DNA of 64,000 nt from Pelomonas cellulosilytica. Lineage in GTDB: Bacteria; Pseudomonadota; Gammaproteobacteria; Burkholderiales; Burkholderiaceae_C. Position numbers and translations under genes: made by a program. The stretch spans positions 62,001 through 126,000 of the forward strand of contig NZ_JAJTWU010000007.1 in NCBI RefSeq assembly GCF_021353265.1, given 5' to 3'. Below, one piece after another: positions 18,308 to 28,476 of the stretch. The number at the start of each line of letters is the position of its first letter. Within the stretch, counting starts at the first letter, position 1. The notes beneath the pieces are model-generated. The model made no database searches and was not told where the DNA came from. It saw only the letters and a program-made list of their open reading frames with translations.

Positions 18308-18999
18308 TGAAGCAGGTGCTGACGAAGGCTCTGCCGGACGAGCGCCGGGCAGCCCCAAGCGCCTCCGCGCCCCTCAGGGGACGGACGACGCGGAGCGTCG
18401 TCCAAGGAGCCTTGTTGCATCGGGCGGCCAAGCCCTTGCTGTTTCTCCTATGCCTGCTGCCGCTGGCCTGGCTGTTCTACGCCGCGGCCACCAACCAGCT
18501 GGGCGCCAACCCAGCCGAGGCGCTCATCCGCCGGCTGGGCGACTGGACGCTGCGCGGCCTGTGGCTGACGCTGGCCATCACGCCGCTACGCGAGCTAGCC
18601 GGGCTGTCGGCGCTAGCGCGTTTTCGGCGCCTGCTGGGCGTCTACAGCTTCGTCTACGCCACGCTGCACCTGCTGGCCTATGGCTGGCTGGACATGGGGC
18701 TGGACATGGCTGACATCGGTCGTGACATCGCCAAGCGGCCGTTCATCCTGATGGGCTTCACGGCTTGGGCGCTGATGCTGCCGCTGTTCGCCACCAGCTT
18801 CAACAAGGCCATCAAGGCGCTGGGTGCCAAGCGCTGGCAGACGCTGCACAAGGCGGTGTACGCGGTAGCCGTCATCGCGCTGATGCACTTCATCTGGATG
18901 CGCGCCGGCAAGCACAACTTCACAGAGCCGGCGGTGTACGGCGCCCTGCTGGCAGTGCTGTTGGGCTGGCGGGTGATTCGGCGGCTGCGCACGGCATAA
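18307..18999 (+). CDS. msrQ: Heme-binding membrane subunit MsrQ
   Basis: A 230-residue b-type cytochrome that passes quinone electrons to MsrP. It has several hydrophobic helices, with the family motifs LGDWTLRGLWLTLAITPLRE, YATLHLLAYGWLDMG (heme-ligand His) and LHKAVYAVAVIALMHFIWM. The N-terminal 35 residues are an Arg/Ala-rich extension longer than usual, so the true start could be internal. It is coupled to msrP. Confidence 0.92.
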   Translation: MKQVLTKALPDERRAAPSASAPLRGRTTRSVVQGALLHRAAKPLLFLLCLLPLAWLFYAAATNQLGANPAEALIRRLGDWTLRGLWLTLAITPLRELAGLSALARFRRLLGVYSFVYATLHLLAYGWLDMGLDMADIGRDIAKRPFILMGFTAWALMLPLFATSFNKAIKALGAKRWQTLHKAVYAVAVIALMHFIWMRAGKHNFTEPAVYGALLAVLLGWRVIRRLRTA

Positions 19000-19008
19000 A
19001 TCACCTCC

Positions 19009-19034
19009 GCCCGAGCGGGCCATGGCCCGTTCGG
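19009..19034 (+). terminator. Hairpin after msrQ, possible terminator
   Basis: CCCGA and CGGGCC pair with GGCCCG and TTCGGG around a two-base centre, shortly after the msrQ stop. There is no T-run, so intrinsic termination is uncertain. Confidence 0.35.
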
Positions 19035-19168
19035 GCGATGAGCCGCCGCAGCGGCGACGGGAACACTGACGGGCATGGACTGCGGTTGACGGCGCCTCGT
19101 GCGCAGCAGCGCGGTCCACCGTGGCGCGCGTTCGCGTGCGTCTGGCCCAACTCCTCGCCCGTCATCCG

Positions 19169-19874
19169 ATGAAGCCCTGCACCTCCCTGCGGCTGGCCGC
19201 CGCATTGGCCTCGCTCGCGCTGGCCGCCCCTGCCGCCCACGCCTACCTCCTCAGCTTCGGCAACGCCGGCCAGCCGCCGACCAACGCCTGCCGCACCACC
19301 AGCGGCACCTGCAGCGACTACGCGCGCCTGCTGCCCGGCTACGGCGATGTGGCTGGCGTCGTGGACGTGAACCCATTCGGCCGACGGCGGCACGCTGAGC
19401 TGGCGCGCAATCGGCTACAACGAGCTGTACGGCGTGGCCTTCAACAACGTGGAGAGCCGTGCCCAGCCGGCGTGGGTGGACCTGATGCCGCTTGCCGCCG
19501 GTGACGCCGTCACGCTGTCGCACTTCGACCTGGGCGGCTACTACCACTCGGAGCGCCGTGACGTGGCCGTCAGCGTCCTGGCGCTGGATACGGGCGAGCT
19601 GCTGTGGAGCTATGTCGGCACCATCGGCTCGCGCGGCGACAGCGTGCAGACCGGCACGCACACCGGCTTCGACTTGAACCTGTCGTCTGCGACCGGCCTG
19701 CGCATCCAGTGGGCCGACCCGCAGGTGGCCGGCAATACCGGCATTGACAACATCCGCTTCGACGTGGGCACCACCGCAGGCCCGGCGGCCTTGCCAGAGC
19801 CGGCCACCGTGCCGCTGCTGGCCCTGGCGCTGGGCGGGCTGGCCATGCAACGCCGCCGCGCGAGGGCGGCATGA
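19169..19874 (+). pseudogene. PEP-CTERM exported protein gene with a +1 frameshift
   Basis: Two overlapping frames make one protein. Frame A (from ATG 19169) gives a signal peptide (LRLAAALASLALAAPAAHAY) and the start of a secreted domain up to DVNPF. Frame B continues from ADGGTLSWRAIGYNELYGVA to the stop at 19874. The join is at about 19379-19380, where one extra G after the TTC codon breaks the frame. The C terminus is a textbook exosortase sorting signal: PEPATVPLLALALGGLAM followed by RRRARAA. This may be a real mutation or a sequencing error. The downstream lipoprotein gene overlaps its stop (ATGA). Confidence 0.7.
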
Positions 19875-21451
19875 GCGCCCGCTGGCTTGCCGCGGGGGTG
19901 GCGCTGGCCGCCATGCTGAGCGCCTGCGGCGGCGGCAGCAGCAACCCAACGCTCCCGCCTGCACCGCCCCCCACACCGACCACCCCCGCAACACCACCGC
20001 CGCCCGCGCCACCACCCGTGCCCAAACCTGCCGACCTGGCCCAGCACGCCACCGCCAAGGGCAGCCCGGCCGGCAACGTTGCACAGGCAACGCTCGGGCC
20101 GGCCGGCGGCAGCCTGAATTCCGCTGACGGCGCCGTCACGCTGACCGTGCCGGCGGGCGCGCTGGGCACTGACACGGTGGTGTCCATCCAGCCGCTGGAC
20201 AACACCGCCCACGGCGGCCTGGGCCGCGCCTACCGCCTGCAGCCCGAGGGCCTGCAGACGGCGCGGCCGATGCGCCTGAGCTTCCACTACGACGCGGGGG
20301 GCGACGCCATCGCCGCCACGCCTCAGCAGCTGGGCGTCGCCTACCAGGACGCCTATCGGCTGTGGCGGCCGATGCCGCAGCCGGTCATCGACACCACGCA
20401 GCACACCGTGACGGTCCAGACCACGCATTTCAGCGACTGGTCGGCGTTCGTCGGGCTGCAGCTACGCCCGCCCGCCGGCGAGCTGGAGGTAGGCCAGACG
20501 CTAACGCTGGAGATCCAATCCTGCGAGCAGGTGCTAATGGACGACATCGGCAAGCTCGTCACTATCCTGGCGGCATGCAAGACCTGGGCGAACCCGGGCG
20601 GCGATATCCAGTGGCAGGTCAATGGCGCGCCGGGCGGCAACAGCAGCATCGGCACCGTGACCGGCCTCGCCTCCACAACGACGCCGGCCGATGCCGTCTA
20701 CACCGCACCGGCCGAAGTGCCCGGCAACGCCGACCGGCTGGTGGTGGACGTCGCCGCGGAGGTCCGCGACCCGGCGACCACGGGCAGCCCGGTCACCATC
20801 CTGATCAGCCATGTGGCCGTGAACCGGCCGCTGGCCACTTCGTGCGAATGGCTGCGCAATGTGGAGGCGATGGACCTGGACATCTCCTTCGACCCGATCG
20901 ACGTGCAGTCCGGCGACGACGCTGACCGGCTGCACAGTCGTCATGCCGGACAGATGACCTTGCGCCTGCGCAGGCAGACCCAGTCCAAGGACATCGACGC
21001 CTGGGTGTCGGACGGCCATGGCGGCGCAGGCAGGGTGCAGATCAATGACGACGAACGCCAGTTCTACTCCCGCACCCAGACCATGGGCGACGGGCCGCCT
21101 GCTGAAGGCTCCGTAGCCATCCTGGAAGTGCTCTACACGAACTGCACCTACCTGATCGATTCGTCGTTCACCGTGCAGGCGACAAAGCGTACCGACTACT
21201 TCAACGGTGTGGACAACCCACCCGAGACCCAGGAGCTCGTCCTGCGGATCGGCAGGCTGACCAAGGGCTTTACGCCGATCTACGCCAACGCAGCCGTGCT
21301 GCGCCGCCTGCAGGGCGAGCGCACCGGGAGCATTGGTCTCGAGCCGTCCGGACAGCTGGACGCCTTGTTCTACGTGCCAGAACAGCTGCGCGACGCGCCC
21401 ACGCCCACCGATGGCCTGAATGTGCGCTGGATCGCCCGGCCTGCCGATTGA
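19871..21451 (+). CDS. Large putative lipoprotein with ZU5-like domain
   Basis: A 526-residue protein. The signal peptide ends in the lipobox LSACGGG, so the cysteine at about residue 18 is probably lipidated. A Pro/Thr-rich linker follows (about 25-55). Then comes a ZU5-like beta domain (about 70-190), with LGPAGGSLNSADGAVTLTV, VPAGALGTDTVVSIQPLD and FSDWSAFV. The rest has no family I recognise. It is coupled to the frameshifted PEP-CTERM gene by ATGA and is probably a surface or periplasmic protein. Confidence 0.75.
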   Translation: MSARWLAAGVALAAMLSACGGGSSNPTLPPAPPPTPTTPATPPPPAPPPVPKPADLAQHATAKGSPAGNVAQATLGPAGGSLNSADGAVTLTVPAGALGTDTVVSIQPLDNTAHGGLGRAYRLQPEGLQTARPMRLSFHYDAGGDAIAATPQQLGVAYQDAYRLWRPMPQPVIDTTQHTVTVQTTHFSDWSAFVGLQLRPPAGELEVGQTLTLEIQSCEQVLMDDIGKLVTILAACKTWANPGGDIQWQVNGAPGGNSSIGTVTGLASTTTPADAVYTAPAEVPGNADRLVVDVAAEVRDPATTGSPVTILISHVAVNRPLATSCEWLRNVEAMDLDISFDPIDVQSGDDADRLHSRHAGQMTLRLRRQTQSKDIDAWVSDGHGGAGRVQINDDERQFYSRTQTMGDGPPAEGSVAILEVLYTNCTYLIDSSFTVQATKRTDYFNGVDNPPETQELVLRIGRLTKGFTPIYANAAVLRRLQGERTGSIGLEPSGQLDALFYVPEQLRDAPTPTDGLNVRWIARPAD

Positions 21452-21514
21452 TCTCCACGGCCGGTTGGCCCGCCGCCGGCCTTCTCTCGCCACTGCCTCA
21501 AAGGAAAACTGCCC

Positions 21515-22276
21515 ATGAAGACCCGCCCGCTTGCCGCGCTCGCCGCGATTCCCCTGTGCCTGGCCGTCGCCATGCCCGCCCATGCCGACTACGGCGTCGA
21601 TGTCGGGGCTGACCGCAACGAAGGCGGTGGCTCGTACCAGATCAGCGCCTCCGTCAACTACAGCAGCGTCAACGTGATGGCCACCGCGTCGGCGGACCTC
21701 GACCATGGCGCGCTGCATGCCTATGCCTATTCCACGAACGACCCGGTGCTGCGCAGCGGCTGCGCGCCCTACGAACTGCAATGCAACTGGGGCACCACCG
21801 CGACGGCAGCGCTATGGGACGTCATCACGCTGAAGCCCAGCGCACAGGGCGCGCCCAGCACGTTCAACTACAGCTTCTCGATCGACGGCACCAAGACCCC
21901 CGGCAAATGGTGGAGCTGGAACGCGGTCTATGCCTCCTATTACTTCGGCGTGGACCCGAATGGCTGGACTCATCCAAGCGGGCTGAGCGGCGACGATGAC
22001 AGCGTGGTCGAAGGCACGTTCGAGGCGCCGACCTCCGGTCCGCTCAAAATCTACTTCTTCGAACGCATCAGCGTCAGGGCCGAGGGGGGTGCCGTCACGG
22101 ACTACTCCAACACGATGAAGTTCGACTGGGAGTTGCCGCCCGGGTGGACGTACACATCGGAGTCCGGCGCCTTCATGCGCGCCGTGACCCCGACCTCGCC
22201 GGTCCCCGAGCCTGCCAGCGCCGCACTGCTGCTGGGCGGCCTGGCGCTGCTGGGTGCGCGGACACGCCGCCGATGA
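21515..22276 (+). CDS. PEP-CTERM sorting domain protein
   Basis: A 253-residue exported protein. The signal peptide (LAALAAIPLCLAVAMPAHAD) precedes a Tyr/Ser-rich beta-type domain. The protein ends in the exosortase signal VPEPASAALLLGGLALLGAR then TRRR. AAGGA lies upstream of the ATG at 21515. Family precedent suggests processing by an exosortase and a link to exopolysaccharide or biofilm; no exosortase is in this window. Confidence 0.85.
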   Translation: MKTRPLAALAAIPLCLAVAMPAHADYGVDVGADRNEGGGSYQISASVNYSSVNVMATASADLDHGALHAYAYSTNDPVLRSGCAPYELQCNWGTTATAALWDVITLKPSAQGAPSTFNYSFSIDGTKTPGKWWSWNAVYASYYFGVDPNGWTHPSGLSGDDDSVVEGTFEAPTSGPLKIYFFERISVRAEGGAVTDYSNTMKFDWELPPGWTYTSESGAFMRAVTPTSPVPEPASAALLLGGLALLGARTRRR

Positions 22277-22384
22277 TGCCGGCCGGGCCCGCCCTCGTGC
22301 GGGCAGATGCGCGCCACCGCAGCGCTGGCGCGTGTGGGCGCCGCAGCAAACGCCGGGCGCCCATGCAGACCGACTGGCAGCCGA

Positions 22385-23395
22385 TCAAGAGCCGCTGCAG
22401 ACGGCTCCAGGCACGAGCACGGCCTGCTTGTCGCAACGCACGACGACCGCGGCATGGCGCACGGCGTCCAGCAGGCGATCGGACACCGCCTCCACCTCGC
22501 CCACGGCGCTCAGGTCGTAGGCGAGGATCTGCTCGCGGTGCACGCGGCTGGTCGACTTGTCGCCAAATGCGGTGGCGGACAGGTGGGCATCGATCGGCTT
22601 GATCGTTGCGGCCACCCATGCCCGTTGCTGCCGCAGCGCAGCCGCTCGCAGCTTCAGGATCTCGGTCTCGCGCTCTACCATCAACGGCAGCACGCGAGCG
22701 GCGTAGGCCTGCCACTGCGCCTGGCAGGCGGCCTGGCAGCCGATGTTGTCGAAGGCCATCGCGGGCCGCGGCAGACCAGGTTCCAGCTTGCGGGCGTAGA
22801 CCTGCGCGACGGCGGCCTCGGTGTCGCGCCACAGCCGCGCCTCGCGGGCGCGCCGCTCGGCCATCGCGTTGGCCTGGGCAAACTGCTGGCCGGCCTCAAA
22901 CGCGGCCTTCGCGGCCGGCGTGTCGCGGTCCATCGCCAGCGCGGCGTTGTCGATGCGGCGGTCCTGCTGCAGCGACGCGTTCATGCGCTGCGCGAGGGCC
23001 AGCTGCTCGGCCGGCGTCATGCGCTGCAGGCGCTGCTGCATTTGCGCGGCGTAGGCCGAGTCGGACTGCATGCGCTGCAGGTCGATGCCGACGTCGTTCA
23101 GCCCCACGGCCAGCGCCTCGGTTTGGACACCGGCCTGCGTGCGGCCCGCGGCAGCGTCGGCGCTGGCCAGACGCCCCATCGCGGCCTTGTGCACCTCGAC
23201 CGCGCGGCGATGCGCGGCCAGACCGGTATGCACGGGGCGCTCTTGCGCATCGAGCCACCGCGCCGCTTCCTGCGGCGTGGCGGGAGGGTCGGGCAGCGAG
23301 TCGAGCAACTGCTGCAGCGTGGTGTCGGGTTGGGCGGCGGCGGCCGTGGCCAGGGCGACCGCGGTGAGCGCCAGCAACGGGCGGATGCGGGTCAT
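22385..23395 (-). CDS. Secreted helical protein of unknown function
   Basis: A 336-residue protein with a clean signal peptide (IRPLLALTAVALATAAAAQP). The mature part is Gln/Ala/Arg-rich and predicted to be mostly long helices (MQQRLQRMTPAEQLALAQRM). Two cysteine clusters lie at NIGCQAACQAQW and VVRCDKQAVLVPGAVC. I do not recognise the family. GGAG lies 5 bases before the ATG at 23395. It is co-directional with the dioxygenase gene, 25 bp downstream of it. Confidence 0.7.
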   Translation of the reverse strand: MTRIRPLLALTAVALATAAAAQPDTTLQQLLDSLPDPPATPQEAARWLDAQERPVHTGLAAHRRAVEVHKAAMGRLASADAAAGRTQAGVQTEALAVGLNDVGIDLQRMQSDSAYAAQMQQRLQRMTPAEQLALAQRMNASLQQDRRIDNAALAMDRDTPAAKAAFEAGQQFAQANAMAERRAREARLWRDTEAAVAQVYARKLEPGLPRPAMAFDNIGCQAACQAQWQAYAARVLPLMVERETEILKLRAAALRQQRAWVAATIKPIDAHLSATAFGDKSTSRVHREQILAYDLSAVGEVEAVSDRLLDAVRHAAVVVRCDKQAVLVPGAVCSGS

Positions 23396-23420
23396 GGGGT
23401 CTCCATCGAAAGGTGGGGGA

Positions 23421-24383
23421 TCAAGCCGTGCGGCGGCGGGGCAGCCAGGCCGTCAGCAGCGCCTTGGCCATCTGCCACTGCAGATGCCATTGCGGTTCAT
23501 GGCCCCAGCGGCTCGTAACGCTGGTGGCCGTCTCGCGCCAGTGAACGGGGTCGATCTCGCCGCTGGCCGCGCCGATCTCGATGTCGAAGCCCGACGGACT
23601 GGCGGCATAGAAGCTGAAGGTGCCGTCGGGGTCGGGGTGCTGACCAAGCGCCAGACTCATCGGCACGCGGTGCGCGCGGGCGCGGGCATGGGCGGCCCCC
23701 ACGTCGCGCCAGTCCGCCGCCTGGAGCATCAGGTGGTGCAGGCGGCGGCGCAGCGGCAACGCCATCAGCGCAACGGTGTGATGCCGCGCGTTGCAGTGCA
23801 TGAAGGTGCCGCGCACGTCGAGCGGCCCCACCCGCGTGGCCAGTCGCTCGGTGACACCAAAACCTAGCAGCCCGGTATAGAACGCCTCCATCGCGGCCAG
23901 GTCGCGCGCCACCAGCGCCACATGGCCGAAGCCGGTGTCGCCGCCATGGAAGCCGCCCGGGAAGGCGTCGCTGTTGAAGGGCTCGCGCGCCGCGGCCAGA
24001 CCCCAGCACAGCTCGATGCCGTTGCCCTCGGGGTCCTTCAGCTCGTGCAGACGTTGCACATGGCGGTTGATGCGCTGACCGGTGGGGGCACTGCCCACTT
24101 CGACGCCGGCGCTGCGCAAGCCGGCCAGCAGCGCGTCGAGCGTCGCTTCGTCCACCGCCTCCAGCCCAAGCGCGGCGAGGTCGTCGGCCTTGCCCGGCTT
24201 GACAATGAGGCGGTGCCAGGCACCATCCAGCTGCCAGCCGAGGCTGCCGTCGGCCTCCTCCCGCGGCGGCGGAAGGCCCAGAACCTGCTCGCAATGGCGG
24301 CGCCACCGCTCGGGGCGGCGGGTCTCGATGACGACATAGGACAGGCGCAGTCGGGAGCTGCGCGGGGCGGCGATGGTGTTCAT
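23421..24383 (-). CDS. VOC-superfamily two-domain extradiol dioxygenase
   Basis: A 320-residue protein with two vicinal-oxygen-chelate repeats, the layout of type I extradiol (BphC-like) ring-cleavage dioxygenases. The likely Fe(II) ligands are in the C-terminal repeat: His in FGHVALVARD, His in LHHLMLQAAD and Glu in GFDIEIG. The N-terminal repeat (SYVVIETRRPERW, ELKDPEGNGIELCWG) lacks this set. The substrate is probably a catechol-type aromatic, but this is not shown. It is divergent from the MalT-like regulator, with 114 bp between them. Confidence 0.82.
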   Translation of the reverse strand: MNTIAAPRSSRLRLSYVVIETRRPERWRRHCEQVLGLPPPREEADGSLGWQLDGAWHRLIVKPGKADDLAALGLEAVDEATLDALLAGLRSAGVEVGSAPTGQRINRHVQRLHELKDPEGNGIELCWGLAAAREPFNSDAFPGGFHGGDTGFGHVALVARDLAAMEAFYTGLLGFGVTERLATRVGPLDVRGTFMHCNARHHTVALMALPLRRRLHHLMLQAADWRDVGAAHARARAHRVPMSLALGQHPDPDGTFSFYAASPSGFDIEIGAASGEIDPVHWRETATSVTSRWGHEPQWHLQWQMAKALLTAWLPRRRTA

Positions 24384-24497
24384 GCGGTGACTCTAGGAAT
24401 GGCGTCCGCCGACGGCATCGCCTGAATGGGCCATGCGCCCGCAGCGGCGGGCCATGGCTTCCGGCAGCGGCGCAGCCCGCTTCCTAAACTGACTGGC

Positions 24498-27137
24498 ATG
24501 AACATGCCGTCAGCCATCGACCCCGACACGGCGGAGGCCCGCGGCAGCCTGCCTGCCGTGCTTCAGGCCGAGCTGCTGCCCCGCCCCGCGCTGCAGCAGC
24601 GGCTGCGCGAGCGGCTGGCGCAGCAACGCCTGCTGGCGCTCTGCGCGCCCGCCGGCTATGGCAAGACCGTGGCGCTGGCGACGCTGCTGCAGCGCTGGCT
24701 CGACGAGGCCGGCGCACCGGCACGGGCCGTGTCTTGGTTCTCGTCTCGCCCAGGGCAGGACGTGGCCCAGCTGTGCGCCGGCTGGTGCCTTGGCCTGGAG
24801 TCTTACGACCTGCCATGGCGGCGTTCTCCGCAGGCGCTCGTGCGCGCGCTGGACGGCCAGGCCGGCCCGCTGGCCGCCTTCGTCGACGCGCTGGTGCAGG
24901 CCCTGGTCACCGGCGAGCCCGCCGAGGGTGTGCTGGTGGTGGACGACCTGCAAGCCCTGGCCGATGCCAGCCTGCCGCTGTTGCTGCAGCTGCTGTCGGC
25001 GCGACTACCGGCGCATTGGCGCCTCGTCATGGCCAGCCGCGCGCCTATACCGGTGGCGGCCGACGTGCTGCAGGCCGATGCACTACGCTTCACGCCCGAT
25101 GAAGTGGCCACGCTGCTGGCACGCCAGGGCAGCGCCGCCGGCATGGCCGAACGGCTGTGGCAGGCGACGCAGGGCTGGCCCGCGGCGGTGTCGCTGTGGC
25201 AGTGCCTGCACCCGGGCGGGCAGGACGCCGGTGCGCTGGCGCTGCTGCAGCGCGACGACATGTTCGACCAGCTCGCGCGCGAGCTGCTGGACGGGCTGCC
25301 GGCGGCGGCGCAGGCGTTCATGCTGCGATGCTCGGTGCTGCCGGTGTGGTCGGCCCCGCGCTGCGCGGCCGTGGCCCACGAACCGCAGGCGGGGCGCTGG
25401 CTGCAACTCATCGAGGCCCGCGGGCTGTTCATGCGCCGGGCCCCGGGACTGGAGCCGGCATGGCTGATGCACGAGCTGTTCCGCGACTTCCTGCAGGCCC
25501 GGCTGGCCGAGCAGATGCCGCAGGAACTGCCATTGCTGCTGCTGCGCGCCGCCGACACCGAGTCCGACACGGACGTGCGCGTGGCTTACCTGCTGCGAGC
25601 TGGCATGCTGGAACGCGCGGCGCTGGCGCTGATGGACGCCGCCAGCGGGCTGCTCGCACGCGGCGAGCTGGGTACGGTGCAACGGCTGCTCGACAGCTTT
25701 CCGCCCGAACCCGCGGCAAGGCTGCCGGCCTGGCAGTTCGTGCGCGGGCGTCTGGCGGGCCTGCGTTGGGATTGGTCCTCGCTGGAGCACGCCATGTCGG
25801 CGGCGCGGGCCGGCTTTCTCGCCGAGGGCTGGTACGAAATGGCCTCGCTGGCCGGCGTGCTGCAGGCGCAGGCGGATATCGGCCTGGCGCGGCTTGATGC
25901 CGCCGACGAACTGCTGCAGCCGCTGCGCGATGCAGCGCTGAGCCCCGCCGGCCAGGTGCAACGCGACAGCACGCTGTCATGGCTTCACGCCGCGCAAGGG
26001 TCGCATGCCGCGGTAGCCGGTGACATCACCCGCATGACGGACACGCTGGTGGCCGGGGCCTCGGCGGAGCTGTGGACTCAATGCGTGCCCAACTTCCGCT
26101 TCGCGACGCTGCCCGGTCTGCAGGCGCCGGTACGCCGGTTCGTCGAGCAGGCGCTGGCCGTGGCCGGCGAGGACGCGTTGCCGCTGCGGCTGAGCGCGCG
26201 GTTGCTGGCCGCGTGGCTGGCGCTGTCGCGGGGCGATCTGGCCGAGATGCAGGTCCAGATGGCCCAGGCGCAGGCCGATGCCGCTTGGATCGGCCTGCCG
26301 GGCCATCTGCAGTGGTCGTGCGGCTGCCTGAACGGCCAGTTGGCGGCCTTGCGCGGCGACCGGGCCGGCGTGCGTGCGAGCATGGAGGCCGTGGCTGCGG
26401 CCTTCCCGCCAGGCAGCCCGTGGCGGCGCACGACGCTGTACTTCTGGAGCCGCATGGCCGATGGCGTCGGCGATGCGGAGACCGTGCAGCACCTGCTGGC
26501 ACAGCAGCTGTCCGCCGAAACCGAGAGCGCCGGCGAGTGGCCGTTCTCTCGGCAACTGCGTCGCCTGGCCCAGGCGCTCGCGCTGCTCGCCGGCGGCGAC
26601 GCCGCCGCGGGCTGCGAGCTGCTGCGCGATGTGGTGGACGCGCTGGCGATGCTCGACACGGTCGGCATCCGCGGCTACGCCGCCGCCCTGCTGACGCTGG
26701 CCCGCGACGACGCCGGCCTGGCGGCCGAAGCCCGCGAGGCACTGCGTACCACGCTACAGGCCGCCGCCTGCTATGTGCCGACGCTCAGCACGTTGGGACG
26801 GCCCCGGCTGTCGCGCTTAATCGCGCTGGCCCATGGTGCCGACGTCACGCCCGCCGAGCGCGCAGTGCTGGACGCGGCGCTGCGGCTGCTGGACGACGCG
26901 CGCCGCGCGCCCGACGAAGCGCCCGCTGAACGGAACGCGGGCCTCGCACAGCAGCTGACGTCGCGTGAGATCGAGGTGCTGGCCCGCATGGCCGCCGGCG
27001 AGAGCAACAAGGTCATCGCCAAGGCGCTGGACCTGAGCCCGCACACGGTCAAGCGCCACGTCGCCAACATCTTCGACAAGTTGGCCGTCTCGACCCGCGC
27101 GCAAGCCGCCGTGTGCTACCAGGCGCAGGTCGCCTGA
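24498..27137 (+). CDS. LuxR-family regulator of the MalT/LAL type
   Basis: An 879-residue signal-transducing ATPase regulator. The P-loop is CAPAGYGKTVALATLLQRW, a Walker-B-like VLVVDDLQALAD follows, and a long helical repeat region fills the middle. The C-terminal LuxR HTH is LTSREIEVLARMAAGESNKV with SPHTVKRHVANIFDKLAV. I take the ATG at 24498 (MNMPSAIDP), not the upstream GTG-type extension. Divergent placement suggests it activates the adjacent extradiol dioxygenase gene; this is inferred. Confidence 0.88.
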   Translation: MNMPSAIDPDTAEARGSLPAVLQAELLPRPALQQRLRERLAQQRLLALCAPAGYGKTVALATLLQRWLDEAGAPARAVSWFSSRPGQDVAQLCAGWCLGLESYDLPWRRSPQALVRALDGQAGPLAAFVDALVQALVTGEPAEGVLVVDDLQALADASLPLLLQLLSARLPAHWRLVMASRAPIPVAADVLQADALRFTPDEVATLLARQGSAAGMAERLWQATQGWPAAVSLWQCLHPGGQDAGALALLQRDDMFDQLARELLDGLPAAAQAFMLRCSVLPVWSAPRCAAVAHEPQAGRWLQLIEARGLFMRRAPGLEPAWLMHELFRDFLQARLAEQMPQELPLLLLRAADTESDTDVRVAYLLRAGMLERAALALMDAASGLLARGELGTVQRLLDSFPPEPAARLPAWQFVRGRLAGLRWDWSSLEHAMSAARAGFLAEGWYEMASLAGVLQAQADIGLARLDAADELLQPLRDAALSPAGQVQRDSTLSWLHAAQGSHAAVAGDITRMTDTLVAGASAELWTQCVPNFRFATLPGLQAPVRRFVEQALAVAGEDALPLRLSARLLAAWLALSRGDLAEMQVQMAQAQADAAWIGLPGHLQWSCGCLNGQLAALRGDRAGVRASMEAVAAAFPPGSPWRRTTLYFWSRMADGVGDAETVQHLLAQQLSAETESAGEWPFSRQLRRLAQALALLAGGDAAAGCELLRDVVDALAMLDTVGIRGYAAALLTLARDDAGLAAEAREALRTTLQAAACYVPTLSTLGRPRLSRLIALAHGADVTPAERAVLDAALRLLDDARRAPDEAPAERNAGLAQQLTSREIEVLARMAAGESNKVIAKALDLSPHTVKRHVANIFDKLAVSTRAQAAVCYQAQVA

Positions 27138-27214
27138 AGTGCCGAAGCCGCCCCGGCAGCACGCCGGAGCGCAGTTTGGGACAATGGCGGTCTTTGCCCG
27201 CGCGCGTCACCCCC

Positions 27215-28471
27215 ATGTCCAGCCCTCCGCCGACCACCCATGTCGACGTCGTCATCCTCGGCGGCGGCCCCGCCGGCTGCAGCGCCGCGTCGTGGCTCGG
27301 CCAAATGGGCATGACGACGCTGCTGGTGGAGCGCGAAACACGCCTGTGCGCCGCACTGGCCGGCCTGAACTTCGCGCAGGACTGGGTGCTGGGCGAACCG
27401 GCGGCACGCCTGGCAGCGCTGGGCGAGCACTACGCAGCTCAGGCCCGCGCGACGCCGGGGCTCACGCTGCGACTGGGCACGCAGGCCCAGTCGGCTCGCC
27501 ACACGCCCGACGGCTGGGCGCTGCAGCTGGCCACCGGCGAGCATGTGCGGGCGCGGGCGCTGCTGATTGCCACCGGACTGCGGCTGCTGCACCCGGCGCG
27601 CTACTTCGCCGTGCCGCACGACCGCGTGTTGGACGCGCACCAGCTCACGAGCCGCCGCGAGTCACTGCCGCCGGGTCGCGCGCTGCTGCTGGGCGCCGGC
27701 GACAACGCGGCCGAGAACGCCATCTTCCTGGCAGAACGCGGCCATGACGTGACGGTCTGGTCGCGCGGCAGCTGGCGCGCCCAGGCCCATCTGGCTGAGC
27801 ACGCCGAGGCACACCCGCGCATCAGCGTGCGGCTGGCTACGCCGCTGCCCGACGCGCTGCTGCCCGACGCGAAGGGCGTGACAGTCGGCGGCGAACGCTT
27901 CGATGTCGTCGCCGCGCTGCTGGGCTTCGAGCCCGAGCCTTCGGCCTTCGTGCTGCTGGACGAGGCCTCGCGCCAACGGGTATTCGTCGCCGGCGACGCC
28001 AGCCGCCGCTGGCACCCCTGCGTGCAGACGGCGCTGGCCGACGGCGTGCAGGCGGCCAAGCAGATCGAGCTGGCACTGCGCCCGCAGGTGGCTGCCGCGC
28101 CGCAGCGCTACAACAACCGCCAGGTCATCCATCTTCAGGGCCTGCGCTTTCGCGCCAATCTGGGCGTGCTCGACTTCGAGCGCACCGGGCCGCAGCCCAT
28201 ACAGGTCGATGCCGAGGTCAACCTCGGCGCGCTGCCCGTGGTCGCGCGCGACGCCGACATCGGCCACGTGCTTGATTACCGCCGCGTACGCACGGCCATC
28301 ATCGACGAGTGCACCTCCGAGCACACCGACCTCGTCGAAGCCCTGCTCGGCAAGCTCAGCAACCGACTGATGAGCCTGCCCGGCGTCGTCGGCGTGCGGC
28401 TGAAGCTGACGAAGCTCGAAATCTTTCCCGACTGCGAAGTCTCAATCAGCACCGAACTGGGTGCGTGGTGA
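27215..28471 (+). CDS. folB: Fusion of FAD-dependent thioredoxin-reductase-like protein and dihydroneopterin aldolase FolB
   Basis: A 418-residue fusion. Residues 1-295 are a flavoprotein of thioredoxin-reductase type ([61 protein letters not shown]) without the CxxC redox pair. Residues about 300-418 are FolB, which converts dihydroneopterin to 6-hydroxymethyl-dihydropterin in folate synthesis. This part has [20 protein letters not shown], with a Glu matching the catalytic one, then DYRRVRTAI and [11 protein letters not shown] with the expected Lys. It is the last resident gene before ttcA, whose start overlaps its stop region. Confidence 0.85.
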   Translation: MSSPPPTTHVDVVILGGGPAGCSAASWLGQMGMTTLLVERETRLCAALAGLNFAQDWVLGEPAARLAALGEHYAAQARATPGLTLRLGTQAQSARHTPDGWALQLATGEHVRARALLIATGLRLLHPARYFAVPHDRVLDAHQLTSRRESLPPGRALLLGAGDNAAENAIFLAERGHDVTVWSRGSWRAQAHLAEHAEAHPRISVRLATPLPDALLPDAKGVTVGGERFDVVAALLGFEPEPSAFVLLDEASRQRVFVAGDASRRWHPCVQTALADGVQAAKQIELALRPQVAAAPQRYNNRQVIHLQGLRFRANLGVLDFERTGPQPIQVDAEVNLGALPVVARDADIGHVLDYRRVRTAIIDECTSEHTDLVEALLGKLSNRLMSLPGVVGVRLKLTKLEIFPDCEVSISTELGAW

Positions 28472-28476
28472 ACGCC

